Below, one piece after another: positions 25,261 through 32,577 of a stretch of 33,842 nt of DNA. The stretch covers positions 1-33,842 of the IMG/VR virus record IMGVR_UViG_3300032331_002958; one strand, written 5' to 3'. The position numbers and the translations under genes were made by a program. Below the pieces are notes generated by a model. The model had not been told where the DNA came from, ran no database searches, and worked only from the letters and a program-made list of their open reading frames with translations. Each line of letters begins with the position of its first letter. Within the stretch, counting starts at the first letter, position 1. The stretch comes from a virus.

Positions 25261-25733
25261 AAAAAATAATTAGACTCCAAGAATCAGATATTACTGAATT
25301 AGTAAGAAAGATTTTATCTGAACAAAAAAGTGAAAGATACATGTTCTTTAGTAATTTAGAACAATTACACAGACAAACTGCAATGTTACTTGAATTAGGT
25401 CAAGACGCAATTGAAGGTATTTTAGACCACGGTCATGATTGGGCTCAAGACCACGTATCTGTTGCTAAAGAAAATATTGACCAAGTATTTGATTTTATGA
25501 TGAATGAAATTAATACCAACCATATAACTGATGATTCAATGGGTGATGTTGTACAAATAGGTGAAGGAAAAAAGAAAACAGGAACAAAACTTTGTGTTCG
25601 TGGTAAAGCGGCGGCTAAATCAAAGTTTGATGTCTACCCAAGTGCATACGCTAATGGATATGCAGTTCAAGTATGTAAAGGTAGGATGCCTGGTTTAGAT
25701 GGTAAAAAACATTGTTCAGGTTCTTATTGTTAA
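25257..25733 (+). CDS. Small virion-type protein with N-terminal helix/cleavage motif and Cys-rich basic C-terminus
   Basis: 158 residues. Residues 2-22 (KKIIRLQESDITELVRKIL, then SE) form an amphipathic helix ending Leu-Ser-Glu, which fits T4-type capsid targeting and (I/L)-x-E cleavage by the prohead protease. Residues 28-90 are helical and acidic. The C-terminus is basic with four Cys (positions 113, 140, 153, 158) and has KSKFDVYPSAYANGYAV, a phrase recurring in small proteins of many T4-like phages. It may be packaged in the head, with the Cys residues holding a metal or disulfides; this is inference. It overlaps the preceding gene by 4 bases. Confidence 0.65.
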   Translation: MKKIIRLQESDITELVRKILSEQKSERYMFFSNLEQLHRQTAMLLELGQDAIEGILDHGHDWAQDHVSVAKENIDQVFDFMMNEINTNHITDDSMGDVVQIGEGKKKTGTKLCVRGKAAAKSKFDVYPSAYANGYAVQVCKGRMPGLDGKKHCSGSYC

Positions 25734-25749
25734 TCTCAATTTATTTTAT

Positions 25750-25757
25750 TATCTTTG
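25750..25757 (+). promoter_or_regulatory. Possible Bacteroidota host-type promoter (-7 box)
   Basis: TATCTTTG fits the Bacteroidota TAnnTTTG -7 consensus exactly, with a partial upstream match (ATTG) about 20 bases before. It lies 13 bases ahead of the start at 25771. It would allow transcription by the host sigma factor. Confidence 0.3.
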
Positions 25758-25770
25758 AATTATTAACGTT

Positions 25771-26178
25771 ATGAAAGAATATAAACATGCTTTTAGAAGA
25801 TGGATTCAAAAAATGTACATTGATTCTGTACGAACAATGGATTATGAACGAGGTACAAGAACTAAGTATGAATTAGATTGTTTGGCAATCTGTAAAAAAC
25901 TTATTGACAAACCTGATACTCAATTATTAATGACACCATTGTCAAATAAAAAGTATATTCACAATCCAGAAAATTCTATTTTTATTACAATTGAAGGTAA
26001 TACGGTAAATGTAATTAATCACAAATATTCATACACAGTAGTAATTCAAGACAAATCTAAAGAAGAGATAGTTAATCACTTTAATGATGTCTTAGAAAAT
26101 CAAAGATTAAAGATGGAGGAAGAAATTACTTCCAATATAAAACATTCATTAAAGAATATTTTATATACCTTAACTTGA
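25771..26178 (+). CDS. Protein of unknown function
   Basis: 135 residues. The N-terminus (KEYKHAFRRWIQKMYIDSVR) is basic and helical; the middle is beta-rich (NSIFITIEGNTVNVINHKYS) and the end helical (VNHFNDVLENQRLKMEEEI). No family recognised, and no membrane segment. It has a possible host-type promoter and ends 9 bases inside the converging gene at 26170-26760. Such convergent overlap marks the boundary between the plus-strand run and the mixed region. Confidence 0.6.
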   Translation: MKEYKHAFRRWIQKMYIDSVRTMDYERGTRTKYELDCLAICKKLIDKPDTQLLMTPLSNKKYIHNPENSIFITIEGNTVNVINHKYSYTVVIQDKSKEEIVNHFNDVLENQRLKMEEEITSNIKHSLKNILYTLT

Positions 26179-26760
26179 TGGGCAAGTTTTCTTTGCTAAG
26201 TTAGTTGCATCCGCTCCTTCAATAAGTCCTATTCTGTGTAATACACAATAATATCTTGGATTTTCATTCAAATGTTGTTGAGCAATTTTTTTTGCTTGTT
26301 TAAAATTTCCAACTTCTTTTGACTCGAACAAAGTACCAAGTTCTATCATGTTACTTTTTCTAACTTGTTCTTGGAGGATGGACTTAATAGTTTGTCTCAT
26401 ACCTTCATTTTTAGATTTTTTTGGTTTATACGATGTCATAACAGGTTTTTGACCTTTACCTGTTTGAGTATCTTTTTTTTCAGCCTTTCTTTTTTGAGAA
26501 CAAGCCGATTTTTTTTCTGAATCAGACATTTTACTCGCAACTCCCGCGGCTCTACATTTAGGGTAAGCCCCTTTAGAAGTGTCAGGTCTACCACACGGTG
26601 GGTGTTTTCCGTTTTCATCTTTACGACAAATATTCACCCATGGACCTTTTGGTTGTTTACTACCTTTTGGTTTTTTTTTGGTTCCAAACCAAACAGCCAA
26701 ATCTTCTTTTAGAATAGGTTTAAAATTAACAGTTCCACCTGATGACGTTGATTCTTGCAT
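26170..26760 (-). CDS. Basic Cys-containing virion-type protein of a family common in T4-like phages
   Basis: 196 residues. Residues 20-95 have DLAVWFGTKKKPKG, KGPWVNICRKDENGKHPPCG and GAYPKCRAAGVASKMSD, an arrangement (Trp-Phe, Cys, Cys-Gly-Arg, Tyr-Pro-Lys-Cys, Ser-Lys-Met-Ser) I recall from DUF6321-like proteins of T4-like phages. A helix MRQTIKSILQEQ (121-132) ends Leu-Gln-Glu, another (I/L)-x-E site. The C-terminal part FKQAKKIAQQHLNENPRYY resembles DUF5661-type segments. The four Cys in the front half could hold zinc. It may be packaged in the head with the 25257 product. It has no strong ribosome site and an AT-rich 5' region. Confidence 0.6.
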   Translation of the reverse strand: MQESTSSGGTVNFKPILKEDLAVWFGTKKKPKGSKQPKGPWVNICRKDENGKHPPCGRPDTSKGAYPKCRAAGVASKMSDSEKKSACSQKRKAEKKDTQTGKGQKPVMTSYKPKKSKNEGMRQTIKSILQEQVRKSNMIELGTLFESKEVGNFKQAKKIAQQHLNENPRYYCVLHRIGLIEGADATNLAKKTCPSS

Positions 26761-26811
26761 TTCTTTTTTTTAATTTTTTACTTATTATGTAATTAATAAT
26801 ATTAACCACCC

Positions 26812-26819
26812 ATAAATAT
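26812..26819 (-). promoter_or_regulatory. Distant copy of the ATATTTAT box
   Basis: Minus-strand ATATTTAT, 51 bases ahead of the start at 26760 and thus further away than other copies. On the plus strand the same DNA reads CATAAATA, close to the T4 late TATAAATA, 9 bases before the start at 26828. Which gene it serves is unclear. Confidence 0.3.
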
Positions 26820-26827
26820 AAAACTAA

Positions 26828-27055
26828 ATGGAAAACAACACACAAAGTACTGAAAAAACTGAAATAATTGGAAATCTTTTTGAAACTATTAATTATTCTT
26901 CAAAAGAACAGTTAAATTTATTTATTGATAATATGAATCAAGACCAAGCATGGTATTGTTTAAAGCAAGCAATACTATCCTGTCATAATAGAGGTGTCTT
27001 TACTTTGGAAGAAAGTGAGGCGGTTTCTAAGTCGTTAAGATTACTCTTGACTTAA
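26828..27055 (+). CDS. Small protein of unknown function
   Basis: 75 residues, helical and acidic (KEQLNLFIDNMNQDQAWYCL, then FTLEESEAVSKSLRLLLT). A single plus-strand gene between two minus-strand genes. Nothing recognisable in sequence. An ATG-proximal CATAAATATAAAA stretch could be its promoter. Confidence 0.55.
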   Translation: MENNTQSTEKTEIIGNLFETINYSSKEQLNLFIDNMNQDQAWYCLKQAILSCHNRGVFTLEESEAVSKSLRLLLT

Positions 27056-27064
27056 TAACAACTA

Positions 27065-27274
27065 TTATTCTGTTGGTGGCCAATCTATTGTGTCGGACAA
27101 TGTTAGATTTGTTGACGCTGTTCTATAGGTAAATTCAGTGTACCAAATATCAATAGTAACCAATGGTGGAATTTCATAGTTATCAATAGTTAAGTTGTTT
27201 GAACATTGTTCAAATGATATCACACCATAGCTGGTTGACGAAGTATTTGTTATTGTTGATTTTTTACAAGCCAT
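27065..27274 (-). CDS. Stand-alone copy of the adhesin N-terminal module
   Basis: 69 residues. Matches the first 70 residues of the protein starting at 1622: both begin M-(A/G)-C-x-KSTITN, share Val-x-(I/V)-Trp-Tyr (TIDIWY, TVDVWY) and end in a Trp-Pro-Pro (DWPP, GWPP). Here the gene stops right after that module, without linker or beads. It could be a head- or tail-attachment subunit that competes with or seats the long protein, or the ancestral unit. It has a late-type box 17 bases upstream and lies immediately downstream of the capsid terminator. Confidence 0.65.
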   Translation of the reverse strand: MACKKSTITNTSSTSYGVISFEQCSNNLTIDNYEIPPLVTIDIWYTEFTYRTASTNLTLSDTIDWPPTE

Positions 27275-27291
27275 AATTTTTTTATTTACAT

Positions 27292-27299
27292 ATAAATAT
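27292..27299 (-). promoter_or_regulatory. Candidate late promoter box ATATTTAT
   Basis: Minus-strand ATATTTAT then ATGTAAA, 17 bases before the start at 27274 and directly after the terminator of the capsid gene, so the 69-residue gene has its own transcript start. Confidence 0.5.
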
Positions 27300-27311
27300 C
27301 TATTAAATAAA

Positions 27312-27336
27312 AAAAGGGGACTTTTGGTCCCCTTTT
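27312..27336 (-). terminator. Rho-independent terminator after the major capsid gene
   Basis: 10-bp perfect stem AAAAGGGGAC/GTCCCCTTTT with a 5-base loop, followed on the minus strand by a T-run. It lies 20 bases beyond the stop codon of the capsid gene and is well placed to end the head transcript. Confidence 0.9.
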
Positions 27337-27355
27337 CTTTTTATGAATTTTGAGA

Positions 27356-29224
27356 TTATCTCAATTCTTGTAAGTTGAATGTTCTTACACCATCAACTGT
27401 AACTCTACCATAGAAACGGTTATTAACCATTTTCTTAGCGTATCTTGTCATGATACCTTTGATAGGTGTGAAGTTGAATGGGTTATACATAGTTGGTGTC
27501 AACTGTAAAGGAACATATGGAGCGTAGATGTAACCAGTATCCAACAAGCTTGTACCTTTGTGTCCGATTAAGACTTGGTTAGCTGGGAAGTAAGGGTCAC
27601 GATACACTTGGTATCTTCCTGACAATGTACCGATTCTTTCAATACCCATGTTGTATTGGTCTTGGTCAGGAGCTGCGTTTGATACGTGGAAGTATTCCAA
27701 ATCATCAAAGATAGCTGAAACTTCAGAAGATACAACAATCCAGTTAGCTCCACCTCTCAATGTTGATTTGTGGATTTGAGCTGACAATTGGTTGATTGCT
27801 GTAATCAAAGTTTGGTTCCAATCTTTTTGAGTGTATGGTGTAGTTCCAGAAGAAGCTAGTCTCTTCCAACCGTTGTAATCCCATCTCAAGTTCCAAGCCG
27901 CACCTTTTCTCAAATCTCTCAAGATTTCTCTATCAATTTCTGCTGCAACTTGCTCAGATAATAATGCTGTCAATTCAGCTTCAGCATCAATGTTGTGGAA
28001 CGCCGCAACGTCTTGAGCTAATTCAGGAGACCATTGTGCTCTCAATTTTCTTTCTGTAACAGAAACTGTTACTGACTCAAGGTCAAAAGAAACTTCACCA
28101 ATTTGGTCTTCAAATTCCAACTCTTTATACAATCTGTAAACCGCAATAAACGCACCGTTATTAGCTGTGTTAGATGAGAATGTTGAACCTGTGTAACCAT
28201 CCATAGATGTATCACCACAAGAAATACAAACTGGTACTTGTAAATCAAGCTCTAAGTAAATGAAACCGTTAGCATCACATACGTTGTAGTAAGAACCACC
28301 TGAGTTAGCATTTTGAGTTGCTGCAGGACCGTTAGGGAAATTAGTGTTTACATTATTTCCGTATTGTACAATACCTTTACCATATCTTTGAGTTACAACT
28401 CTAAATAAATAAGGATTAACAGTATTTGCAGATGTTGTTGTGTTAGTTGGTACACCGAAGATGTTCAAACCTGATAAGAATTCTTCTGTATCCATAGTGT
28501 TACCATTTGGACCAATCAATTGACCAGCACCAGCGTTAGAGAATCCACTCATAATGATGATTACTTTTCTGTAATTATCAAGTGAATAACCTGATTGTAC
28601 TAAGTAACCACCTGAATTCCATACCCAAGTAGTAGTTGAAGCTGTTACAGCAGTCCACTGACCTTTAGAATAATCAAACAATCCTGGAGGGTCCAAAGAT
28701 GGTTCGTTACCTTCGTAGAATAAATCATACAAATCTTTATTGTAGATGTCGTTGTAACCTGCTCCACCTGAAGGAACACTAGTGTATCCATTGTTTGGGT
28801 CACCAGGATAGTTTCCTGGAGAACCTACAGGAGCGTAGTGTTGACCACTGTTACCAAAGTATCCGTTAGTAGAAGTACCACCAGAATAACCTTGAATTTT
28901 AGGTACGAAGTAGAACAATTTACCGATAGGTAAGTTCATTGCTTGTACAGACACGATGTCGTTCGCTAATAATTTAGAGAATACTCTTCTCACGATTGGG
29001 AAAACAACCGTTTCAAAAGAACCAGAGTCAGAAGTTGAAGAAGCTTCGTTGATTAAGTGTGAAGCTTGGTTTTCATACAACTGAGCAACGTTTTCTTTCA
29101 TGTGACCTTTTAGACCTTCTAAAAAGCCAAGTTTATCCCATTTGTTAATTGTGTCTTCTTTGATAACTTTTAAGTGTTTTAAACCAATGTTACCAACAAG
29201 ACCGCTTTCTAATAATGCACCCAT
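27356..29224 (-). CDS. Major capsid protein, gp23-type
   Basis: 622 residues. Residues 76-89 (PIVRRVFSKLLAND) and the following VSVQ are the hallmark of T4 gp23, and the end (YIYAPYVPLQLTPTMYNPFN, then FTPIKGIMTRYAKK) also matches. gp23 forms the hexamers of the head after cleavage of its N-terminal about 65 residues; here HLINE at 56-60, followed by Ala-Ser-Ser, gives a Glu60/Ala61 cut after (I/L)-x-E. It is about 100 residues longer than T4 gp23, mainly in a Gly/Asn/Tyr-rich stretch near 111-330, probably an enlarged insertion domain at the surface. A strong terminator follows. No typical promoter box is visible just upstream, so it may be transcribed with the scaffold gene. Confidence 0.95.
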   Translation of the reverse strand: MGALLESGLVGNIGLKHLKVIKEDTINKWDKLGFLEGLKGHMKENVAQLYENQASHLINEASSTSDSGSFETVVFPIVRRVFSKLLANDIVSVQAMNLPIGKLFYFVPKIQGYSGGTSTNGYFGNSGQHYAPVGSPGNYPGDPNNGYTSVPSGGAGYNDIYNKDLYDLFYEGNEPSLDPPGLFDYSKGQWTAVTASTTTWVWNSGGYLVQSGYSLDNYRKVIIIMSGFSNAGAGQLIGPNGNTMDTEEFLSGLNIFGVPTNTTTSANTVNPYLFRVVTQRYGKGIVQYGNNVNTNFPNGPAATQNANSGGSYYNVCDANGFIYLELDLQVPVCISCGDTSMDGYTGSTFSSNTANNGAFIAVYRLYKELEFEDQIGEVSFDLESVTVSVTERKLRAQWSPELAQDVAAFHNIDAEAELTALLSEQVAAEIDREILRDLRKGAAWNLRWDYNGWKRLASSGTTPYTQKDWNQTLITAINQLSAQIHKSTLRGGANWIVVSSEVSAIFDDLEYFHVSNAAPDQDQYNMGIERIGTLSGRYQVYRDPYFPANQVLIGHKGTSLLDTGYIYAPYVPLQLTPTMYNPFNFTPIKGIMTRYAKKMVNNRFYGRVTVDGVRTFNLQELR

Positions 29225-29261
29225 TTTAATTTTATTTTTGTTTTTAGTTTTATGTTTATTT

Positions 29262-30944
29262 TTATTTTACGATTTTAGACATGATATCTTTCATTCTTAA
29301 GAATTGAGGATTTTCATATGTCTTAGATTCAATTAGTGTTTGTGATGAACCTGATACTGGTGATTTTTCAATCTTAGACATAGATTCAGTAACAACACTT
29401 TGATTATTACTTGTTAATTCATTTTTGATAGAGCCATATAATGACTTTGATTCTTTCAAAGTTTCAACATCATCAAATCTTCTTAGGATATTGATTTTTT
29501 CTTGTTTAGTTGTTGTATGTTCTGTAAACAATCTTGTAGCGTAAGCCAAGTTTGAATTAAATACTGCAACTTCGTTTAACTTTTCTCTGAAAATATTTAA
29601 AGCTTTTCTATACTCTTCATTTTTTTCTCTCAATTGAGATACTTCTTCAGAAAGAGCTGAATTAGGTCTAACTTTCATTTTTGGTAAACCTTTTCTCATT
29701 GGGTAATTTCTTGTACCATTAGATAAAGTTCTGGCCGCTTCTGTAGTTTCTTCTTTTTCAAACGCTTTTCTTTTTAATGTATCACCTTTTTTGGTTGTAT
29801 AATCTTTATCACCTTTGTGAGTTTTAGATTCTTCACCTTTGTTCATTCCGTACTTACCTTCTTTATATTCAAATTTCTTTGGAGATAAATTCATACCAAC
29901 ACCTTTAGCACTACCTTTTGGTTCAATAGATGCTTCTTTTGTTTCCATTTTTTTACCTTCTTTGTATTCAAATTTAGCTGAACCGGTTTTAACACCTTTA
30001 CCAACTACTGGTTTTGCCATCATTGAACCTTCTTTGGTTTCCATTTTCTTTGCTTTGTTTGTTAATGAAGATTTTGTTAATTTTCCTCTAACAGGTGAAA
30101 TTGTCATTTTACCTTCTGACACTGAACCAGTATCATTGTTATCGTCATCGTCATCGTCATCATCCTCATCCATTTCTATTTCATAAACAACTTCGCCTTC
30201 TTCATTTTCATCTCCTTCATACATGTCTTCTTCATACATGTCTTCTTCATCTATGTCTTCAGTTTGGAACATACTTTGCATTAAATCGTTTAACATGTCA
30301 TCAGACATTTCTTCGTTTTCATCCATTTCCGTGTAATTTTTGTCGTATTTCATATCGTTTTTTAAATCACGGATATGAGCTGCATCATCTTCTTCTGCAC
30401 CTCTGTAATGGTCGTAGCCGTGTCCTTCTTCCATTTCTCCTTCATTCCATTCCTCATCCATAATTGATTCATTTTCATCACCTTCCATTTGAATAATGTA
30501 TTCCACATCTTCGTTTTCATCCTCTAAGCTGATTTGGTCATCGTCTTTTGTTACAATGATGCCATCATTATCACCCATACGTTTAAAAACCTTTAAGATT
30601 TCTTCATCAGAAGCGTTTGTAAGGTCAATTGGTTGTTCATCTTCCAAGTCCGTGTCTAAACCCATTCCCATTACGCCATCAACATCAGATTCATCGTCAT
30701 CATCCATATCTAGGTCAATGTCAAATTCATCTTCGTCTCCCATGTCGTCCATAGAATCAATTTCAACGCCCGTCTCTTCTTCACCTTGTTCGTTAATCTC
30801 TCTTTTTAGAGATTCTTTTACTAATTCTGAGATTTCTTCCTTCATTGTTGAAGCAAGTATTCCTTTTGCATTTTCAGTCACTACATCTTCCAAATTTTTC
30901 ATTTGAAGTAGTGCTTCCTCGACTAATGACTTTTTGTCTGCCAT
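29262..30944 (-). CDS. Prohead core scaffold protein, gp22-like
   Basis: 560 residues from the ATG at 30944. An ATG at 30983 would add 13 residues, but the later start lies 24 bases after a promoter box that the longer form would run through. The N-terminal part is helical (KKSLVEEALLQMKNLEDVV) and reaches KREINE at 47-52, followed by Gln, a likely (I/L)-x-E cut. Then come long Asp/Glu-rich stretches, a Lys-rich middle with two related repeats (KMETKEGSM and KMETKEASI, each near FEYKEGK), and a C-terminal coiled-coil-like part. Acidic core scaffolds are typical of the gp22 position between protease and capsid. Sequence identity to T4 is low; the call rests on position and composition. Confidence 0.7.
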   Translation of the reverse strand: MADKKSLVEEALLQMKNLEDVVTENAKGILASTMKEEISELVKESLKREINEQGEEETGVEIDSMDDMGDEDEFDIDLDMDDDDESDVDGVMGMGLDTDLEDEQPIDLTNASDEEILKVFKRMGDNDGIIVTKDDDQISLEDENEDVEYIIQMEGDENESIMDEEWNEGEMEEGHGYDHYRGAEEDDAAHIRDLKNDMKYDKNYTEMDENEEMSDDMLNDLMQSMFQTEDIDEEDMYEEDMYEGDENEEGEVVYEIEMDEDDDDDDDDNNDTGSVSEGKMTISPVRGKLTKSSLTNKAKKMETKEGSMMAKPVVGKGVKTGSAKFEYKEGKKMETKEASIEPKGSAKGVGMNLSPKKFEYKEGKYGMNKGEESKTHKGDKDYTTKKGDTLKRKAFEKEETTEAARTLSNGTRNYPMRKGLPKMKVRPNSALSEEVSQLREKNEEYRKALNIFREKLNEVAVFNSNLAYATRLFTEHTTTKQEKINILRRFDDVETLKESKSLYGSIKNELTSNNQSVVTESMSKIEKSPVSGSSQTLIESKTYENPQFLRMKDIMSKIVK

Positions 30945-30968
30945 ATAAATTTTAGAATAATTTACATA

Positions 30969-30976
30969 ATAAATAT
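30969..30976 (-). promoter_or_regulatory. Candidate late promoter box ATATTTAT
   Basis: Minus-strand ATATTTAT followed by TATGTAAA, 24 bases before the start at 30944. A hairpin at 30980-30998 lies just upstream of it. Confidence 0.45.
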
Positions 30977-30979
30977 ATC

Positions 30980-31020
30980 CCAACTTAAAAAAAGTTGGTG
31001 TTGGGTTGGCATAAACCCAA
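30980..31020 (-). other. Two small hairpins upstream of the scaffold gene
   Basis: CCAACTT/AAGTTGG (30980-30998, 5-base loop) and TTGGGTT/AACCCAA (31001-31020, 6-base loop). They sit between the terminator at 31030-31057 and the promoter box. They may be weak back-up terminators or operator-like sites; the function is not shown. Confidence 0.5.
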
Positions 31021-31029
31021 AATAAATAA

Positions 31030-31057
31030 AAAAACCCCTCGGTTAAGAGGGGTTTTT
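31030..31057 (-). terminator. Rho-independent terminator after the DUF4494-like gene
   Basis: 11-bp perfect stem AAAAACCCCTC/GAGGGGTTTTT with a 6-base loop, and a T-run on the minus strand. It begins 1 base past the stop codon at 31059 and separates the protease transcript from the scaffold and capsid genes. Confidence 0.9.
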
Positions 31058-31058
31058 G

Positions 31059-31271
31059 TTAATCTTCAATAACTTCGTCAATCTTACTTTCGGATACTGC
31101 CGTGATTCTCCAGTCATGTTGGAACCCCGTGTATCGTGAAGTAACCTTGGCTTCTACATCGGTTACTGAGTAACCTTTTACCAATTTCTCTTCTCTAATT
31201 TTTTTCAATTTACCTGTATTTTCATCAGGTAGTTCGTACTGTACTTTTGCTACAAAATATTTCTCATCCAT
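31059..31271 (-). CDS. DUF4494-like small protein
   Basis: 70 residues. The pattern KYFVAKVQYE, then EEKLVKGYSVTDVEAKV, then DWRITAVSESKIDEV fits DUF4494, a small family I associate with Bacteroidota chromosomes and their phages (FVAKVRYE start, middle Glu-Ala, and an INxIxKxxxxE end). Function unknown. It sits between protease and scaffold, 10 bases after the protease stop, where T4 has no gene. It may have a head-assembly role or simply be co-expressed. It is useful evidence for a Bacteroidota host. Confidence 0.7.
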   Translation of the reverse strand: MDEKYFVAKVQYELPDENTGKLKKIREEKLVKGYSVTDVEAKVTSRYTGFQHDWRITAVSESKIDEVIED

Positions 31272-31281
31272 GTTTTTAATA

Positions 31282-32010
31282 TTATTTGTCCAAATAATGG
31301 TTTAATTTTTTCAATAAGTCAATAGAGCGATTCATTCCTTTTTCACTTACACCAATATTTGGAGTTCTTAAATTCTTTTCTTCATCTAAGTTTTCTTCAA
31401 AATTATTTCTATCCTCAACGTTTGTAAACAAATATGCTCCTGGTGTAGATGGTGATGAGACTAAATCAAAACAAATTAATTCAAAATCATCTTGTACTTC
31501 ATTTTGTTCACCCGTCTTTTTTAAAGAACCAACACCACGTGAAGATATACCTAATGTAACCCCTTGTCTTAGTAAGTTTGCCGCTTGGTCACCCTTGGTA
31601 GAGACAATACCTCTTTCATGGAACCCAGGTGACGTTAGAAGCTTTAATTTACCCATAAGTATGTGTCCGTCCCACCATACCTCATTAATGATGTGAGATA
31701 CACGGTCAAGGTCAATTAACGATGATTCAGGGTGGTTTAATTCAGACAATGATGTTCCTTTAGAAATCATGGTCTTATAGTTCTCAGCTTCTCTTTTGAG
31801 AATCTTTTCAGGATACACTCTTCCATTACGGTTTGGTGTATTGTATTTTTGTAGTACGGCATAGAATTCAAATGGTTTAGAATAATCCAACATGCTTTTG
31901 TTGGCTTGTTCCAATAAATTCTTGTTGTGAGAATCGTTTGGAGATATATATCCCGCATCCATTTCTATTAATATTCCTTTACCCGTATCTTGTGGTCCTA
32001 ATATTTTCAT
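31282..32010 (-). CDS. Prohead maturation protease, gp21-type
   Basis: 242 residues. Signature parts are NRNGRVYPEKIL (60-71), SELNHPESS with His93, VGHILMGKL-like GHILMGKLKLL, LGISSRGVGS with the catalytic Ser among 156-157, and DDFELICFDLVSSPSTPGA (174-192). These match T4 gp21 and the wider herpes-type prohead protease fold (Ser-His plus a third residue). It cleaves scaffold and capsid proteins after (I/L)-x-E during head maturation. T4 gp21 is about 212 residues; the extra length here is at the C-terminus, probably self-cleaved. A promoter box lies 15 bases upstream. It is co-oriented with the DUF4494-like gene. Confidence 0.9.
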   Translation of the reverse strand: MKILGPQDTGKGILIEMDAGYISPNDSHNKNLLEQANKSMLDYSKPFEFYAVLQKYNTPNRNGRVYPEKILKREAENYKTMISKGTSLSELNHPESSLIDLDRVSHIINEVWWDGHILMGKLKLLTSPGFHERGIVSTKGDQAANLLRQGVTLGISSRGVGSLKKTGEQNEVQDDFELICFDLVSSPSTPGAYLFTNVEDRNNFEENLDEEKNLRTPNIGVSEKGMNRSIDLLKKLNHYLDK

Positions 32011-32025
32011 AAAAACATTTTAGTA

Positions 32026-32033
32026 ATAAATAC
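32026..32033 (-). promoter_or_regulatory. Candidate late promoter box GTATTTAT
   Basis: Minus-strand GTATTTAT followed by TACTAAA, 15 bases before the protease start at 32010. It lies just outside the stop of the preceding gene. Confidence 0.5.
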
Positions 32034-32035
32034 CA

Positions 32036-32479
32036 TCAAATAGTATCTTTTACTTTTTTTGATATAGTAAAATCAAAATACTCGTTATTCTTGAAATTAT
32101 CTACGTAGATTGCTTTGGCAATTTTTTTAAGTTTTTCTTTAAGTTGGGGGTCTTTGAAATCCGTATTTTCATTTAAAAACAAAGTTATTTCTAAATTCAT
32201 AAAACTTTTTTTTCCGTAAAATATTCCACTTGTTCTTAAATCTAAATCTACAATATTTGTTTCTTTGAATGTGTCTTTATCGGCAATTTCGTAAACGGTG
32301 TGCTTTATATTTCTTCCAAAATTTCCAACAATCCTTTCCCATTTTTCATAATTTTCTTTTGGTGATACCCAACTTTGTAAGTTTAGATATACTGATTTGA
32401 AATTTTTTGAATCAACTGTACCATAACTCACTTTTGAATCACTAAATCCTATGATTCGTGCCGTTTTTCCTTTTTTCAT
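32036..32479 (-). CDS. Conserved phage protein of unknown function
   Basis: 147 residues. Parts such as FKSVYLNLQSWVSPKENYEK, IKHTVYEI, IVDLDLRTSGIFYGKKSFMN and LEITLFLNE look like a conserved family of small proteins from T4-like phages of Bacteroidota. A beta-rich core is likely, followed by a helix (LKEKLKKIAKAIYVDNF). No catalytic motif. Its start is at 32479, with an AT-rich upstream containing GTATTTAA, one base off the promoter box. It sits in the head cassette, but its role is not known. Confidence 0.65.
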   Translation of the reverse strand: MKKGKTARIIGFSDSKVSYGTVDSKNFKSVYLNLQSWVSPKENYEKWERIVGNFGRNIKHTVYEIADKDTFKETNIVDLDLRTSGIFYGKKSFMNLEITLFLNENTDFKDPQLKEKLKKIAKAIYVDNFKNNEYFDFTISKKVKDTI

Positions 32480-32577
32480 TAATTTTCATTTTAAATACAT
32501 TTATTTTATTGATTAAATTTAACTGATTTTAATTACCATGTCAAACTTTTTGGTATAATTGAATTATTTAATAAGAT

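Noticed and set aside
27291-27298. Plus-strand TATAAATA (T4 late type)
   Set aside because: Downstream on the plus strand lie only a terminator and antisense capsid DNA. The same site read on the minus strand is the ATATTTAT box for the 69-residue gene.
29839-30906. Plus-strand Ser-rich and His/Leu-rich open frames
   Set aside because: They are antisense to Asp/Glu- and Lys-rich coding DNA of the scaffold; composition alone keeps the frames open.
30944-30983. Longer start of the scaffold protein at 30983
   Set aside because: The extra 13 residues would be encoded across a promoter box, and the ATG at 30944 begins the helical MADKKSL part typical of the protein.
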